Part shown: positions 16,651 to 26,102 of the stretch, piece after piece
How the letters are laid out: each line of letters begins with the position of its first letter
How positions within the stretch are numbered: the first letter of the stretch is position 1
Source: SZUA-430 sp044220975
GTDB lineage: Bacteria > Pseudomonadota > Alphaproteobacteria > Micropepsales > Micropepsaceae
DNA length: 64,000 nucleotides
NCBI GenBank assembly: GCA_044220975.1
Contig: JBGAPZ010000002.1
Coordinates: forward strand, 1 to 64,000
Direction: 5' to 3'
Translations under genes and position numbers: made by a program
Notes under the pieces: generated by a model
The model's input: only the letters and a program-made list of their open reading frames with translations
Database searches by the model: none
What the model was told of the DNA's origin: nothing

Positions 16651-17262
16651 ATGGGATTGTTCGGCAACAAGAGAAAAGAACAGAAGCCGACCGGCGGCTA
16701 CCTGGAGGGCCAGGTACTTATCGCCATGCCGAACATGCCGGACCCCAAATTCGAGCAGGCGGTCGTGTTTCTGTGCGCGCACTCGAAGCAGGGTGCGATG
16801 GGCCTCGTGCTCAATAAAGTCGTCAGCAACATAACGTTTGTCGACTTGCTGAAGCAGTTGCGGATCCGCCCGGGAAAGCCCGTTTCGGGCCGCCCGATCC
16901 TCTTCGGCGGACCTGTGGAAACAGGCCGCGGGTTCGTCTTGCACACGCCCGATTACTCCGCAGGCGATGCGACGGTGAAAGTCGGGCAGAACGTCGGCCT
17001 GAATGTCGGACTTACTGCGACGGTCGATGTGTTGAAGGCGATCGCCGACGGACACGGTCCGAAGGACGCCATGCTGGCGCTCGGCTATGCCGGTTGGCAG
17101 GGCGGGCAGCTTGAGCGCGAGATTCAAAAGAACGGTTGGCTTACGTGCCCGGCAGACGAATATCTGCTGTTCGGACCCGAATTGCGCGGGAAGTGGGAGT
17201 ACGCGATCCGCAAGCTTGGCTTCAATCCGTCACAGCTTTCGCGGGACACGGGACGCGCCTGA
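16651..17262 (+). CDS. YqgE/AlgH family protein (UPF0301)
   Basis: A 203-residue member of the AlgH/YqgE family. Recognisable segments are YLEGQVLIAMPNMPD at 17-31, FLCAHSKQGAMGLVLNK and LFGGPVETGRGFVLH. The fold is known, but the biochemical role is unclear; AlgH was first linked to alginate regulation in Pseudomonas. The ATG follows an AT-rich segment (TTAGAATAATTCC), a plausible -10 region. The last 33 bases overlap the convergent GGDEF/EAL gene. Confidence 0.93.
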   Translation: MGLFGNKRKEQKPTGGYLEGQVLIAMPNMPDPKFEQAVVFLCAHSKQGAMGLVLNKVVSNITFVDLLKQLRIRPGKPVSGRPILFGGPVETGRGFVLHTPDYSAGDATVKVGQNVGLNVGLTATVDVLKAIADGHGPKDAMLALGYAGWQGGQLEREIQKNGWLTCPADEYLLFGPELRGKWEYAIRKLGFNPSQLSRDTGRA

Positions 17263-20082
17263 GACCTGCACCGGTTGCGCGGCCTGACCGCGCGATCTTA
17301 GCGCAATGAAGTTGTAGGCTGCGGTCGCATCCATAGGTGCGCCGAACAGATAACCTTGCGCGAACTCGCAGTTCAGCGATTTCAATTTAGTGGACTCGCT
17401 CTGCGTCTCCACGCCTTCGGCAACGACCGCCATATCGAGATCGTGCGCGAGGCGAATGATCGCGCGCAGGATGACCGGTGTCTCTTCGTTGTTCGCCATA
17501 TCGGTGATGAAGCTGCGGTCGATCTTCACCGTGTCGAACGGGAAGCGCTGCAGATAGGAGAGCGACGAGAATCCCGTGCCAAAGTCGTCAAGTGCCAGGC
17601 CGGCGCCCGCTTCCTTCAGGCGCGTCAACGCGCGCGCTGTCGAGTCCGGGTTTTGCATGATGACGCTTTCCGTCAGCTCCAGCTTCAATGAAAGGCGTGC
17701 AGGCTTCTCAGCCCGCAGGGTTGCGACGACGTCATCGAAAAATTCTTGGCGGAACAATTGGCGTGCAGAAACGTTGACGCTGCAGAAGATCGGCTCCGCC
17801 ATCGGGAAATAGGTTTGCCAACGCTTGAGCTCTGCGGTTGCGCGCTCAACCGCATAGCGGCCGAGCGGCACGATAAGGCCGGTTTCTTCGGCGACAGAAA
17901 TGAACTCAACCGGCGACAACAATCCGCGCGACGGATGCCGCCAGCGCATCAGCGCTTCGAAGCCGGCGATCGAGCCATCCTGCAAGCGGATGATCGGCTG
18001 GTAGTGCAGCTCGATCTCTTGGCGGTTTAGGGCGGTGCGCAGATCGGTGTCCATGATCAGCCGCTCGGCCGAGCGCGGCTTCATCTGCGGCTGGTAGATT
18101 TCGAAGCCGCCGCGGCCAGCGCGCTTCGCGTGATACATGGCCACTTCCGCTTCGCGCAGCACGTCGCCGGCATAGCGATGGCCGGGTTCGATGAGTGCCA
18201 GACCGATGGTGGCGGCGGGATAGATCTCGCGGTCGTTGATGGCGACGGGTTGGCTGAGCGCGTCGCGGATGCGTTGCGCCACCTGCGCGCCGTCTTCATC
18301 GCCAGGCGAACCTAAAGCCAGGACTGCGAATTCGTCGCTACCCATTCTTGCGACCGCGTCGTCGGGGCCGGCGGCGTGATCGAGGCGGCGCGCGATCTGC
18401 GTCAAAAAGCGGTCGCCCGCTTGATGGCCCATGCTGTCGGTGATGATGCGTAGACGGTCGACGTCGACGGCGAGGACCGCGCCTTGGCGACGGGACTGGC
18501 CGTTGCGCATCGCAGTTAGGATACTGTCGAGGCGCGCCAGGAACGCGTTGCGCAGCATCAGGCCGGTGACGGGATCGCCGGTTTCGTCGCTTTGGCGCTG
18601 AGACTCTTGCGCCTTGCGGCTGGTGACGTCGCTGACCACGCCGATGCAACGGATTGCTTTGCCCTGTGCGTTGGCCATGCAGCTTGCGCGCAGTTTGATC
18701 CAGCGAAAGCCGCCCTTTGCGTGGCGCATGCGCATCTCGAGCGTGAATGACGAGTTGCCTTGGCGGCGGTGCGCGTTGATCGAATCCGCGTAGAGCTGCA
18801 CGTCTTCTTGCGCGATGAAGCTTGCCCATTTGCGTTCGGATTCGCCGAACGTGCCTGCCTCCAAACCAAGCAACGCCTCAACCGAGGGCGACACAAACAA
18901 CCTGTCGGTTTCGAAGTTCCAATCCCAGAGACCTTGATGCGCGGCGGCGAGGCCCAATGCATAGCGGTATTCAACCTCGCGCGTTTTTCGCTGCTCCGCC
19001 GTCACTTGTTCGGCTTCGCGGTCTTCTTTGCCGTGGTCTTGCGGGATCGAGCCGGTGAAGGCGAGCGCGAGCATACCTGCGGTCAATAGGGCGTCGCCGA
19101 CGAGCGGCAAATTCGCGAACTGCTGCGTTACTTCGGGAGGTACGACGCCCGGCGCCATGAATGCGATCAGCCCCAAGACGATGCCGGGGATCAGCGCCTT
19201 GGCGTGGGGCAGTGTGAAGGCCAAGGATAGGGCAAAGACAATCGCCGCGGCGGCGCCCACAACCGAAAGCGCGCGCAGAACGGGGAACGCGTAAGTCACA
19301 CCGACCGCTGTGGCGATCGCGAACCCTGTAATTGCGAAGGCTGCGCCGTCGAAGAAAACAGCCGTGCTGCGGCGGTTATAGTCGTAACCCAGATAGGTCG
19401 TGAGGAACCGCAACCCGGAAGCGATCATCACCGCGCCCGTGATCAGCACGAACTCCGGCGAGACCGTGATCACCGTGCCGGTCAGCAGAAGGATGACAAG
19501 CGCGCCTATCGAAATCGCGGCCCACCCCGGCTGCCATGAGCTGTAATAGAGCGCGAGGCTGCCGAGCCAGATCGCCATGATGGCGGCGGCACCCGCTAAG
19601 ATTCCGACGATCAGCGTTTCGGATTGCTTCCTCGCCGCAAGCACCTCTGCCTTCCACATGTTCCATGTGGCGCCCTCGACATCGCCTTTGGCCACGATGG
19701 TGATTTTGGTGATGGCGAGCGGGTTCAGATAGACGCTGGCAGCCTTGGCGCCGCCGACGTCGACAAGGCTCGCCTCCCCACCGTCAACGGCGACGCCGGT
19801 GATCGCGCTTGTCGCGCCTTGTCCCAGAAAGCGGAAAATTCCCGCCGCGCCCTTATCCAACGTAATGATGCGGTGGATGCGTTTGTTGGTCGGGTTCGCG
19901 AGTTCGATCGTGCGTTCGCTCGCGTCAGCGCCGCTCTTCGGCTGCAGCCAATGCGTGATGTCACTGACGTCGCGGTCGAGGGTTATCGGTGCGGCCGCAA
20001 ACACGCATGCCGGTGCCAGCGCGAGAAGCAGCATGACTGCCGCCCTCGCCAAGCGATGATACCGGCTCGCGCTTGCATGCAT
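17230..20082 (-). CDS. Membrane PAS-GGDEF-EAL cyclic-di-GMP protein
   Basis: About 950 residues. Order: signal peptide, a periplasmic region of about 130 residues, about seven membrane segments, a PAS/PAC domain (GLWDWNFETDRLFVSPSVEA), GGDEF and EAL. The GGDEF motif is RMGSDEFA (second Gly changed to Ser) and no RxxD inhibitory site is seen. The EAL domain is complete: FEALMRW, ELTESV, LDDFGTGFSSL, KIDRSFI. It is therefore probably a phosphodiesterase with a regulatory GGDEF. The start was placed at ATG 20082, which gives a clean signal peptide; TTG 20121 lacks a ribosome-binding site. It overlaps the algH-like gene by 33 bases at the 3' end. Confidence 0.9.
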   Translation of the reverse strand: MHASASRYHRLARAAVMLLLALAPACVFAAAPITLDRDVSDITHWLQPKSGADASERTIELANPTNKRIHRIITLDKGAAGIFRFLGQGATSAITGVAVDGGEASLVDVGGAKAASVYLNPLAITKITIVAKGDVEGATWNMWKAEVLAARKQSETLIVGILAGAAAIMAIWLGSLALYYSSWQPGWAAISIGALVILLLTGTVITVSPEFVLITGAVMIASGLRFLTTYLGYDYNRRSTAVFFDGAAFAITGFAIATAVGVTYAFPVLRALSVVGAAAAIVFALSLAFTLPHAKALIPGIVLGLIAFMAPGVVPPEVTQQFANLPLVGDALLTAGMLALAFTGSIPQDHGKEDREAEQVTAEQRKTREVEYRYALGLAAAHQGLWDWNFETDRLFVSPSVEALLGLEAGTFGESERKWASFIAQEDVQLYADSINAHRRQGNSSFTLEMRMRHAKGGFRWIKLRASCMANAQGKAIRCIGVVSDVTSRKAQESQRQSDETGDPVTGLMLRNAFLARLDSILTAMRNGQSRRQGAVLAVDVDRLRIITDSMGHQAGDRFLTQIARRLDHAAGPDDAVARMGSDEFAVLALGSPGDEDGAQVAQRIRDALSQPVAINDREIYPAATIGLALIEPGHRYAGDVLREAEVAMYHAKRAGRGGFEIYQPQMKPRSAERLIMDTDLRTALNRQEIELHYQPIIRLQDGSIAGFEALMRWRHPSRGLLSPVEFISVAEETGLIVPLGRYAVERATAELKRWQTYFPMAEPIFCSVNVSARQLFRQEFFDDVVATLRAEKPARLSLKLELTESVIMQNPDSTARALTRLKEAGAGLALDDFGTGFSSLSYLQRFPFDTVKIDRSFITDMANNEETPVILRAIIRLAHDLDMAVVAEGVETQSESTKLKSLNCEFAQGYLFGAPMDATAAYNFIALRSRGQAAQPVQVSGASRVPRKL

Positions 20083-20192
20083 TCGGGGGCAACGCACTGG
20101 TGACACGGGGGACTTGGCCAAACGACTATCGTTATTGGCACGCTAACCCGCAACTGGCGTTTCATATTAACGATTGATGCGCGCAAACGTTA

Positions 20193-20220
20193 AGAGGCGG
20201 CCCGCGTGCGCGCCGCCTCT
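20193..20220 (-). terminator. Hairpin terminator after the FKBP gene
   Basis: AGAGGCGGC (20193-20201) and GCCGCCTCT (20212-20220) form a perfect 9-bp stem. It sits just downstream of the last gene of the long cox-thrC block. The U-tract on this strand is weak, while TTTT follows on the plus strand. Confidence 0.6.
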
Positions 20221-20245
20221 CGTTTTCGCCTGGACGATGCGCAGA

Positions 20246-20806
20246 CTATTGAACCTTGATCAGTTCAACCTGGAACACCAGCGTTTGGTAGGGCGGAATA
20301 CCGGGGCGCCCGGCGCCGTAGGCCAGATCCTGCGGGATCACGAGTTCGGCCTTACCACCTTCACGCATCATCTGAAGTCCCTCGGTCCAGCCCGCGATGA
20401 CGCCGTTCAGCGGAAAGCTGATCGGCTGACCGCGGCCATAGGAGGAGTCGAATTCCTTGCCGTTGATGAACGTACCCTTGTAGTGGACCGTCACCATGCT
20501 GGTCGGGCCCGGCTGCTTGCCGGTGCCTGCGGTGAGTTCGCGGTATTGCAGACCGCTGTCGGAAACCTTGACGCCCGCCTTCTTCGCGTTCGTGGCCAAA
20601 TACTCTGCGTTCTTTTCTGGGCTCATTTCTGCAGGCACTTCGGCCTCCTGTTCGTTGATGAGTAGATCCGAGGGTTCTTCGACCGGCTTGGTCAGCGTGT
20701 CGAGAAACCCGCCGGGCATGAAAATCCAAATCGTGAGAAGCAAACAAACAACGCCGGCGCCGATGGCGACGCGCGCTTGTTGCGAAAGTTTGGGTAGCTT
20801 GCTCAT
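20246..20806 (-). CDS. FKBP-type peptidyl-prolyl isomerase, membrane anchored
   Basis: A 186-residue protein with one N-terminal membrane segment (VAIGAGVVCLLLTIWIFM) and a C-terminal FKBP domain: VTVHYKGTFINGKEFDSSY, a PISFPLNGVIAGWTEGL segment and LAYGAGRPG-IPPYQTLVFQVEL. It probably assists protein folding in the periplasm. The start ATG 20806 lies 11 bases after the upstream GNAT gene, so it is the last gene of the minus-strand block. The longer frame to 20887 would overlap the GNAT gene and is not used. Confidence 0.93.
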   Translation of the reverse strand: MSKLPKLSQQARVAIGAGVVCLLLTIWIFMPGGFLDTLTKPVEEPSDLLINEQEAEVPAEMSPEKNAEYLATNAKKAGVKVSDSGLQYRELTAGTGKQPGPTSMVTVHYKGTFINGKEFDSSYGRGQPISFPLNGVIAGWTEGLQMMREGGKAELVIPQDLAYGAGRPGIPPYQTLVFQVELIKVQ

Positions 20807-20816
20807 TGCGCGGTGT

Positions 20817-21419
20817 TCAGTTCCTGGGTGCCGGCATCGGGTCGCCGACGACGACGGCAAATAGCAGATGGTCCTGCCATTCGCCATTGATCCTGAGATA
20901 TTTTCTGGCGGTCCCTTCGGCCGAGAATCCGGCCTTTGTCAGCACACGCCGCGACGCGACGTTCGAAGGAAGGCACGCGGCTTCGATGCGATGGAAACCT
21001 AAGCGGTCAAATGCGTGACGAACGAGCGTCACCACAGCATCCGTCATGAGACCGCGCCCTGCGTGCTTCTGTCCCATCCAATACCCGAGCGAAGCCGCCG
21101 ATTGGGCGACGCCTTGGCGGATGTTGGAAAGTTGACAGCCGCCGGTGAGCTCCTCTGCCTTGCGGTCGAAGACGAAGAACATGAGGCCGGTGCCATCGCG
21201 TTCGGCTTGCGCGTAGCGGCGCAGGCGGCGGCGAAAGGCAGCGCGGGTAAGTTCGTCGGGGGCCCAAGTCGGTTCCCACGGCGTCAAGAACTCGCGGCTT
21301 TCACCCCGCAGCTTCGACCATTCGACGAAGTCGGCTGAGATCGGCGCGCGCAGGCGCACGAGTTTGCCTTCGATGAATGCCGCAGCTTTTGCACGGCCTA
21401 GCCTTGCCCCAATCGACAT
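20817..21419 (-). CDS. GNAT family N-acetyltransferase (RimJ/RimL-like)
   Basis: A 200-residue acetyltransferase. The GNAT acetyl-CoA loop is QKHAGRGLMTDAV near residue 125, followed by HRIEAACLPSNVASRRVL and KAGFSAEG, typical of the RimJ/RimL group that acetylates protein N-termini. The start is ATG 21419, six bases after the M16 peptidase stop. The gene order M16 peptidase-GNAT downstream of thrC recurs in alphaproteobacteria. Confidence 0.9.
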   Translation of the reverse strand: MSIGARLGRAKAAAFIEGKLVRLRAPISADFVEWSKLRGESREFLTPWEPTWAPDELTRAAFRRRLRRYAQAERDGTGLMFFVFDRKAEELTGGCQLSNIRQGVAQSAASLGYWMGQKHAGRGLMTDAVVTLVRHAFDRLGFHRIEAACLPSNVASRRVLTKAGFSAEGTARKYLRINGEWQDHLLFAVVVGDPMPAPRN

Positions 21420-21426
21420 CGTGTTC

Positions 21427-22686
21427 TTAAGCGAAGCGTTGAGCGATGCGGTCGTAGGAGCCCAGCGTTCCCATCGGTCCCAAAGCTGCGAGCGAGAGGC
21501 GCGCATTCGTCAGAATTTTCCCGGCGATCCTGGTCACCTCTTTGGTGTCCACCGCTTCGATCTTTGCGATCAGTTCGCGTGTGTCGAGGATGCGGCCATA
21601 GGTGAACATGTGGGCGGCAATTTGCTCGCAACGCGATGAGGCTTGCTCAAGGCCCATCAGCAGGCCCGACTTGATTTGCGCGCGGGCGCGGGCGACTTCG
21701 TCGGCGCCCGCTTCGGTCGCCAGCGATTTCATTTCGCCCGCGATCACGTCAACGAGTTCGGCAGCGTCCGCGGCGCTGGTGCCGGCGTAGATACCGAGCA
21801 GACCCGTTTCGCGATAACTGGAGCCGAACGTGTGGACCGAGTAACAGAGACCGCGTTTCTCGCGGGCTTCTTGGAACAAGCGCGAGGACATGCCACCGCC
21901 CAACACAGTCGAATAAACCTGGACGGCAAAGATGTCGTCGTCGTCGGCCTTGAAGCCCGGGAAGGCGAGCGCCAAGTGCGCTTGCTCCAAATCGTCTTCG
22001 GCGCGAAACTCGCCGCCGCCGTACTGTGCAACCTCGACCTTCGACACGTTGCCGGACTGCACCTTCGTGAAGTACTTCTCGGCGAGGGCGACCATTTGCT
22101 CGTGCTGTACGGCACCGGCCGAGATCAACAGCATGCTTTGCGCGACGTAGTGGTCCTTGATCTGGTTGATCAACGTATCGCGGGTAAACGAGCGGACATG
22201 CTTTTCAGTCCCTAAGATCGGGCGGCCCAGCGACTGGCCCGGGAACGCCGTCGATTGCAGATGGTCGAAGATGATGTCGTCGGGTGTGTCTTCGGCCTGG
22301 CCGATTTCCTGGATCACAACGCCTTTTTCGCGGGCGAGTTCTTCGGGATCGAAGATCGAGTGCTGCAAAATGTCGGCGAGGATATCGATGCCGAGCTGCA
22401 CATCTTCTTTCAACACGCGCACATAGTAAGCCGTCTGCTCGCGGCCGGTGTAGGCGTTGATGAAACCGCCAACGCGTTCGACTTCCTCCGCGATCATCCG
22501 GGCGGAACGGCTACGCGTGCCCTTAAACGCCATATGCTCCAACATGTGAGCGATGCCGTTCGTGGCCTCAGTCTCGTTGCGCGCGCCAGCGTCCACCCAC
22601 ACGCCCAGCGCCGCCGTTTCGATATGGGGCATGTGGTCGGTGATGACGGTCAGGCCGTTCGCGAGCTTCGTGATCTGCGGGTTCAT
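21427..22686 (-). CDS. M16 family zinc peptidase (mitochondrial processing peptidase-like)
   Basis: A 419-residue pitrilysin-fold peptidase. The inverted zinc motif HxxEH is HMLEH near residue 48, followed by the expected Glu in EELAREKGVVIQEI about 75 residues later. SSRLFQEAREKRGLCYSV and the C-terminal half complete the bilobed fold. It is the bacterial relative of the beta subunit of mitochondrial processing peptidase; the role in bacteria is not well defined. It starts at ATG 22686, 89 bases after thrC, and is in the same transcription direction. Confidence 0.94.
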   Translation of the reverse strand: MNPQITKLANGLTVITDHMPHIETAALGVWVDAGARNETEATNGIAHMLEHMAFKGTRSRSARMIAEEVERVGGFINAYTGREQTAYYVRVLKEDVQLGIDILADILQHSIFDPEELAREKGVVIQEIGQAEDTPDDIIFDHLQSTAFPGQSLGRPILGTEKHVRSFTRDTLINQIKDHYVAQSMLLISAGAVQHEQMVALAEKYFTKVQSGNVSKVEVAQYGGGEFRAEDDLEQAHLALAFPGFKADDDDIFAVQVYSTVLGGGMSSRLFQEAREKRGLCYSVHTFGSSYRETGLLGIYAGTSAADAAELVDVIAGEMKSLATEAGADEVARARAQIKSGLLMGLEQASSRCEQIAAHMFTYGRILDTRELIAKIEAVDTKEVTRIAGKILTNARLSLAALGPMGTLGSYDRIAQRFA

Positions 22687-22774
22687 TCGGCATCCTGCTT
22701 CGTTCGGAGCCGGATTACATAGAGCAGTTGGTTCCACTTTTCATGGGGAATAGAAATGGCCGATTTCCGCCGTT

Positions 22775-24142
22775 CTACCCGCGGGAAATGAATTCCTTCA
22801 ACGGACCAATTGCGTTGGGCAGCGTTTCGTAGCGCTCGGGTGCGGTTAGGATCCAGCGCATCCGTTCCGGCAACGCGGGCTTCGTTCCGGTCGCGGTCTC
22901 GACGGCCTCGGGAAACTTGGCGGGGTGGGCCGTGGCCAGCGTGACAACATCTTCCGTCTCGGCCGCTTTGCGCGTTGCGGTGAGGCCTACGGCCGTGTGC
23001 GGATCGATCGTCAGATTTGCATCGCGGTGGAACAGCTTCATCGTGGCAAGGGTTTCCCCTTCGTGCACACGGTCGGCGAGGAACGTGGCTTTGATCGCGG
23101 CGAGCGCCGTCGGCTCGATCGTAAGCGACCCGGTGGCTGCAAATGTGGCCATCAGCTTTTGCACGGTCGCGGCGTTGCGACCGTGTGCTTCGTAGAGCAG
23201 GCGTTCGAAGTTGCTTGCGACTTGGATATCCATCGCGGGCGAGAGCGTCGCGTGGACCGTGCCGCGCGCGTAAGTTCCGGTCGTGATGGCGCGGGCCAGG
23301 ATGTCGTTTGCGTTCGTCGCCACGATCAGGCGCTTGATCGGCACGCCCAGTTCCTTGGCAACGTAGCCCGCGAAGACGTCGCCGAAATTGCCGGTAGGCA
23401 CGCTGAACGTTAGCGCGCGTTCGCCGAGGGCCAGGTTGGTCGAGAGGTAATACGCGGCTTGCGCGGCGATGCGGACCCAATTGATCGAGTTGATCGCGGC
23501 GAGGCGGTGCATCTGCGCGAAGGCATGGTCGGCGAACAGCTGCTTCACCAGGCTTTGCGCGTCGTCGAACGTGCCATCGATGGCGACGTTGCGAACGTTC
23601 GTTGCGGTCGTCGTCGTCATTTGGCGGCGTTGCACGTCCGAGATGCGGCCCTTTGGGTGCAGAACGACGAGATCGATGTTCGCGCGACCGGCTAGAGCGG
23701 CGACCGCAGCTGCACCGGTGTCGCCCGACGTTGCGGCAACGACGAGGGCCCGGGCTTTGCGGCGGGCAAGCGCTTCGTCCATCAGCGGCGCGAGCAGTTG
23801 CAGTGCGAAGTCTTTGAAGGCGAGCGTGGGGCCGTGGAACAGTTCGAGCAACCAGCGGTGAGGGCCAAGTTCGCGAAGCGGCACGACGCGCGGGTCGTCG
23901 AACTTCGCGTATGCCTCGCGGGCGTGGCGGTCGATCGGCTCGTACCATTCGCGGTCGGCGAAGAGCGCGAGGACCGTCGCGGCGAGGTTGGCGTAGTTCA
24001 GCTTCTTGCCGCGCAGCCGTGCGAAGTCGAGGCGCGGCCAGGTTTCAGGCATGTAGAGGCCGCCGTCGGGCGCGGGGCCTGACAGCAAGACGTCTTCGAA
24101 GGAGATCGCGGGTGATGCCCCACGGGTGCTGACGTATTTCAT
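22775..24142 (-). CDS. thrC: Threonine synthase
   Basis: PLP enzyme converting O-phosphohomoserine to threonine. The 455-residue protein has the type 2 threonine synthase layout: MKYVSTRG start, GGLYMPE, the PLP Lys in GPTLAFKDFA near residue 113, VAATSGDTGAAA, and VPTGNFGDVFAGY. The start ATG 24142 overlaps the SURF1 stop (ATGA), so thrC is coupled to the cytochrome oxidase assembly block. It works with ThrB encoded at 5.7 kb. Confidence 0.97.
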   Translation of the reverse strand: MKYVSTRGASPAISFEDVLLSGPAPDGGLYMPETWPRLDFARLRGKKLNYANLAATVLALFADREWYEPIDRHAREAYAKFDDPRVVPLRELGPHRWLLELFHGPTLAFKDFALQLLAPLMDEALARRKARALVVAATSGDTGAAAVAALAGRANIDLVVLHPKGRISDVQRRQMTTTTATNVRNVAIDGTFDDAQSLVKQLFADHAFAQMHRLAAINSINWVRIAAQAAYYLSTNLALGERALTFSVPTGNFGDVFAGYVAKELGVPIKRLIVATNANDILARAITTGTYARGTVHATLSPAMDIQVASNFERLLYEAHGRNAATVQKLMATFAATGSLTIEPTALAAIKATFLADRVHEGETLATMKLFHRDANLTIDPHTAVGLTATRKAAETEDVVTLATAHPAKFPEAVETATGTKPALPERMRWILTAPERYETLPNAIGPLKEFISRG

Positions 24143-24849
24143 CTGCTGAATTTCAAAAGGCCGCGCACATAGTGGTAGCGCAAGTATATGACCAAAAGCA
24201 CAAGCGCCAACGAGAACCAAGTCAGCGCGTAGTTTAGGTGGTTGTCTGGGATATCGAGCGTGGTCGAGAGCGGCTCTGGGTTTCCGAGACGGTTTGTCGC
24301 CTCAAGGATCAACCGGCTTTTGAGCGCGACGCCCGCAAGGCTCGCGATCGCGGCGCTGTCGCGCACGAACAGCATCCGCTTGGCGGTATCGGGCGGCGGC
24401 GTGAAGGTTCTGGATAGCGAGGATGGCCGCAGGACACCCTCGACGTCGACTTCGCCTTCCGGTTCGGGAACGGTTTTGTCGGCGCTCGGCCACGCTTCAT
24501 CGACCCAGCCGCGGTCGACCAAAATCGTGCCGCCCGACACGAGAGCGAATGGCGTCACCACTTTCTTGCCTTGGCGCGTCGGGCCGCCGTCAGTACGCGG
24601 CGCGTAGACGTAGACTTCCTTGGCGTGGTCGAACGTGCCGCGTGCCGTAGCGTGGCGGTGGGCCGCAAAGTCGTCGCCGGTGGCGAGCAGAATTTCGATC
24701 GGCGCGGGTGCCGCCGCGGCGCGGAAGGCAATGCGGTCGAGGAGCGCGTGTTTCTCTTCGCGGCGTTCAAGCTGCCAGACACCAAGCGCGATGAGGATAG
24801 CTAGAGCTAGAAGCGTGAATGCAGTCAGGACCGGGAGCGGGCGAAACAT
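24139..24849 (-). CDS. SURF1 family cytochrome oxidase assembly protein
   Basis: A 236-residue inner-membrane protein with two membrane segments, one at the N-terminus (LTAFTLLALAILIALGVWQ) and one at the C-terminus (YALTWFSLALVLLVIYLRYH), around a periplasmic domain containing LVDRGWV. SURF1 helps insert heme a into subunit I. The start ATG 24849 overlaps the upstream DUF983 stop as TGATG; its own stop overlaps thrC as ATGA. Tight packing implies one transcript. Confidence 0.95.
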   Translation of the reverse strand: MFRPLPVLTAFTLLALAILIALGVWQLERREEKHALLDRIAFRAAAAPAPIEILLATGDDFAAHRHATARGTFDHAKEVYVYAPRTDGGPTRQGKKVVTPFALVSGGTILVDRGWVDEAWPSADKTVPEPEGEVDVEGVLRPSSLSRTFTPPPDTAKRMLFVRDSAAIASLAGVALKSRLILEATNRLGNPEPLSTTLDIPDNHLNYALTWFSLALVLLVIYLRYHYVRGLLKFSR

Positions 24850-25217
24850 CAATCTTGCCGGCGGCCTTCGCCGGCTTGATTGCGGTATTGCAGCGCGAAC
24901 AGCGTCGCCTTCAGGGGCGGTAGGAGCCCTAGGCACATGCCAATCGTAAGTGGCAACCAAAGGACCGCGTGCAGCCAGTATGGCGGGCTGAAATTGACTT
25001 CGACGATCAGCGCGCACGTGACGATGAAGGCGCCCGCGATCAAGATCACGAAGACCGCCGGGCCGTCGCCAGCGTCCGCGAAGCGAAAGTCGAGGCCGCA
25101 GACCGTGCACCGCTCGGCGAAGACGAGATAGGCCTTGTAGACACGGCCCTTGCCGCAGCGCGGGCAGCGGCAACGCAGCCCCGCTTGAGACAACGGGGCC
25201 ACCTGCAACTCACCCAT
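24849..25217 (-). CDS. DUF983 membrane protein with zinc ribbon
   Basis: A 122-residue protein. CPRCGKGRVY and ERCTVCGLDF supply four Cys of a zinc-ribbon-like site near residues 18-40. Two membrane segments follow (AVFVILIAGAFIVTCALIV, and LWLPLTIGMCLGLLPPL). DUF983 genes are regularly found between coxC and SURF1 in alphaproteobacteria, suggesting a role in oxidase biogenesis, but none is proven. Confidence 0.92.
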   Translation of the reverse strand: MGELQVAPLSQAGLRCRCPRCGKGRVYKAYLVFAERCTVCGLDFRFADAGDGPAVFVILIAGAFIVTCALIVEVNFSPPYWLHAVLWLPLTIGMCLGLLPPLKATLFALQYRNQAGEGRRQD

Positions 25218-25245
25218 CGGTCACCTTAGGATTTGGCGGTTCGCC

Positions 25246-26091
25246 TTAATGCACTGCGTGGACCGCACCCTCGCCCCAGACATAGATCGAAGCGAAGAGG
25301 AACAGCCACACGACGTCGACGAAGTGCCAATACCACGCCGCCGCCTCAAAGCCGAAATGGCGCTCCGGCGTGAAGTGACCGGCTCGTGCGCGGAACCAGC
25401 AGACGATCAGAAAGATCGTGCCGACGATGACGTGGAAGCCGTGAAACCCGGTCGCCATGAAGAACGTCGCGCCGTAGACGTTGCCGGCAAACGGGAAGGC
25501 CGCGTGCATGTACTCATACGCTTGGAGCGACGTGAACAGCATGCCGAGTAGGATCGTGATTCCAAGGCCGTTCACCGCTGCGCGCTGGTTGCCGGTTTGG
25601 ATTGCGTGGTGAGCCCACGTCACCGTCGTGCCGGACGTCAGCAGCACCAAGGTGTTCAGGAGCGGGATATCCCACGGGTCGAATGTCACGATTTTCTCCG
25701 GCGGCCAGGCCGCCAGGTTGATCGCGTGCGGGAACAGCGCAGCGTTAAAGTAGGCCCAGAACCAAGCGACGAAGAACATGACCTCAGAGGCGATGAACAA
25801 AATCATGCCGTAGCGCAGGCCGAGCTTCACGATTGGCGTGTGGTCGCCATATTGAACGGACTCCTTCACAACGTCGCGCCACCAACCGATGAAGGTGAGG
25901 ATCATCAGTGCTAGACCGCCGAGGAGTAACCACGGGCCGCTGAAGAAACCAAAGAGCGGCGGCTGCTCCTTCAGTGTTTGGAAATAGGCGATCGCCCCGA
26001 CGGCGGACATGAAGGCAGCGATCGAGCCTACGATCGGCCACGCGCTGGGTTGGACCAGGTGATAGTCGTGTTTGATTTCGTCGGAAGCCAT
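25246..26091 (-). CDS. ctaE: Cytochrome c oxidase subunit III
   Basis: Subunit III of the aa3-type oxidase, 281 residues, seven membrane helices. Recognisable parts are HDYHLVQPSAWPI at the start, GWWRDVVKES, TVTWAHHAI and GFHGFHVIVGTIFL, ending in WYWHFVDVVWLFLFASIYVWG. It lacks redox metals; it stabilises subunit I and helps oxygen and proton delivery. It lies directly after ctaG. Confidence 0.98.
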   Translation of the reverse strand: MASDEIKHDYHLVQPSAWPIVGSIAAFMSAVGAIAYFQTLKEQPPLFGFFSGPWLLLGGLALMILTFIGWWRDVVKESVQYGDHTPIVKLGLRYGMILFIASEVMFFVAWFWAYFNAALFPHAINLAAWPPEKIVTFDPWDIPLLNTLVLLTSGTTVTWAHHAIQTGNQRAAVNGLGITILLGMLFTSLQAYEYMHAAFPFAGNVYGATFFMATGFHGFHVIVGTIFLIVCWFRARAGHFTPERHFGFEAAAWYWHFVDVVWLFLFASIYVWGEGAVHAVH

Positions 26092-26102
26092 GGTCTCGAC
26101 CT

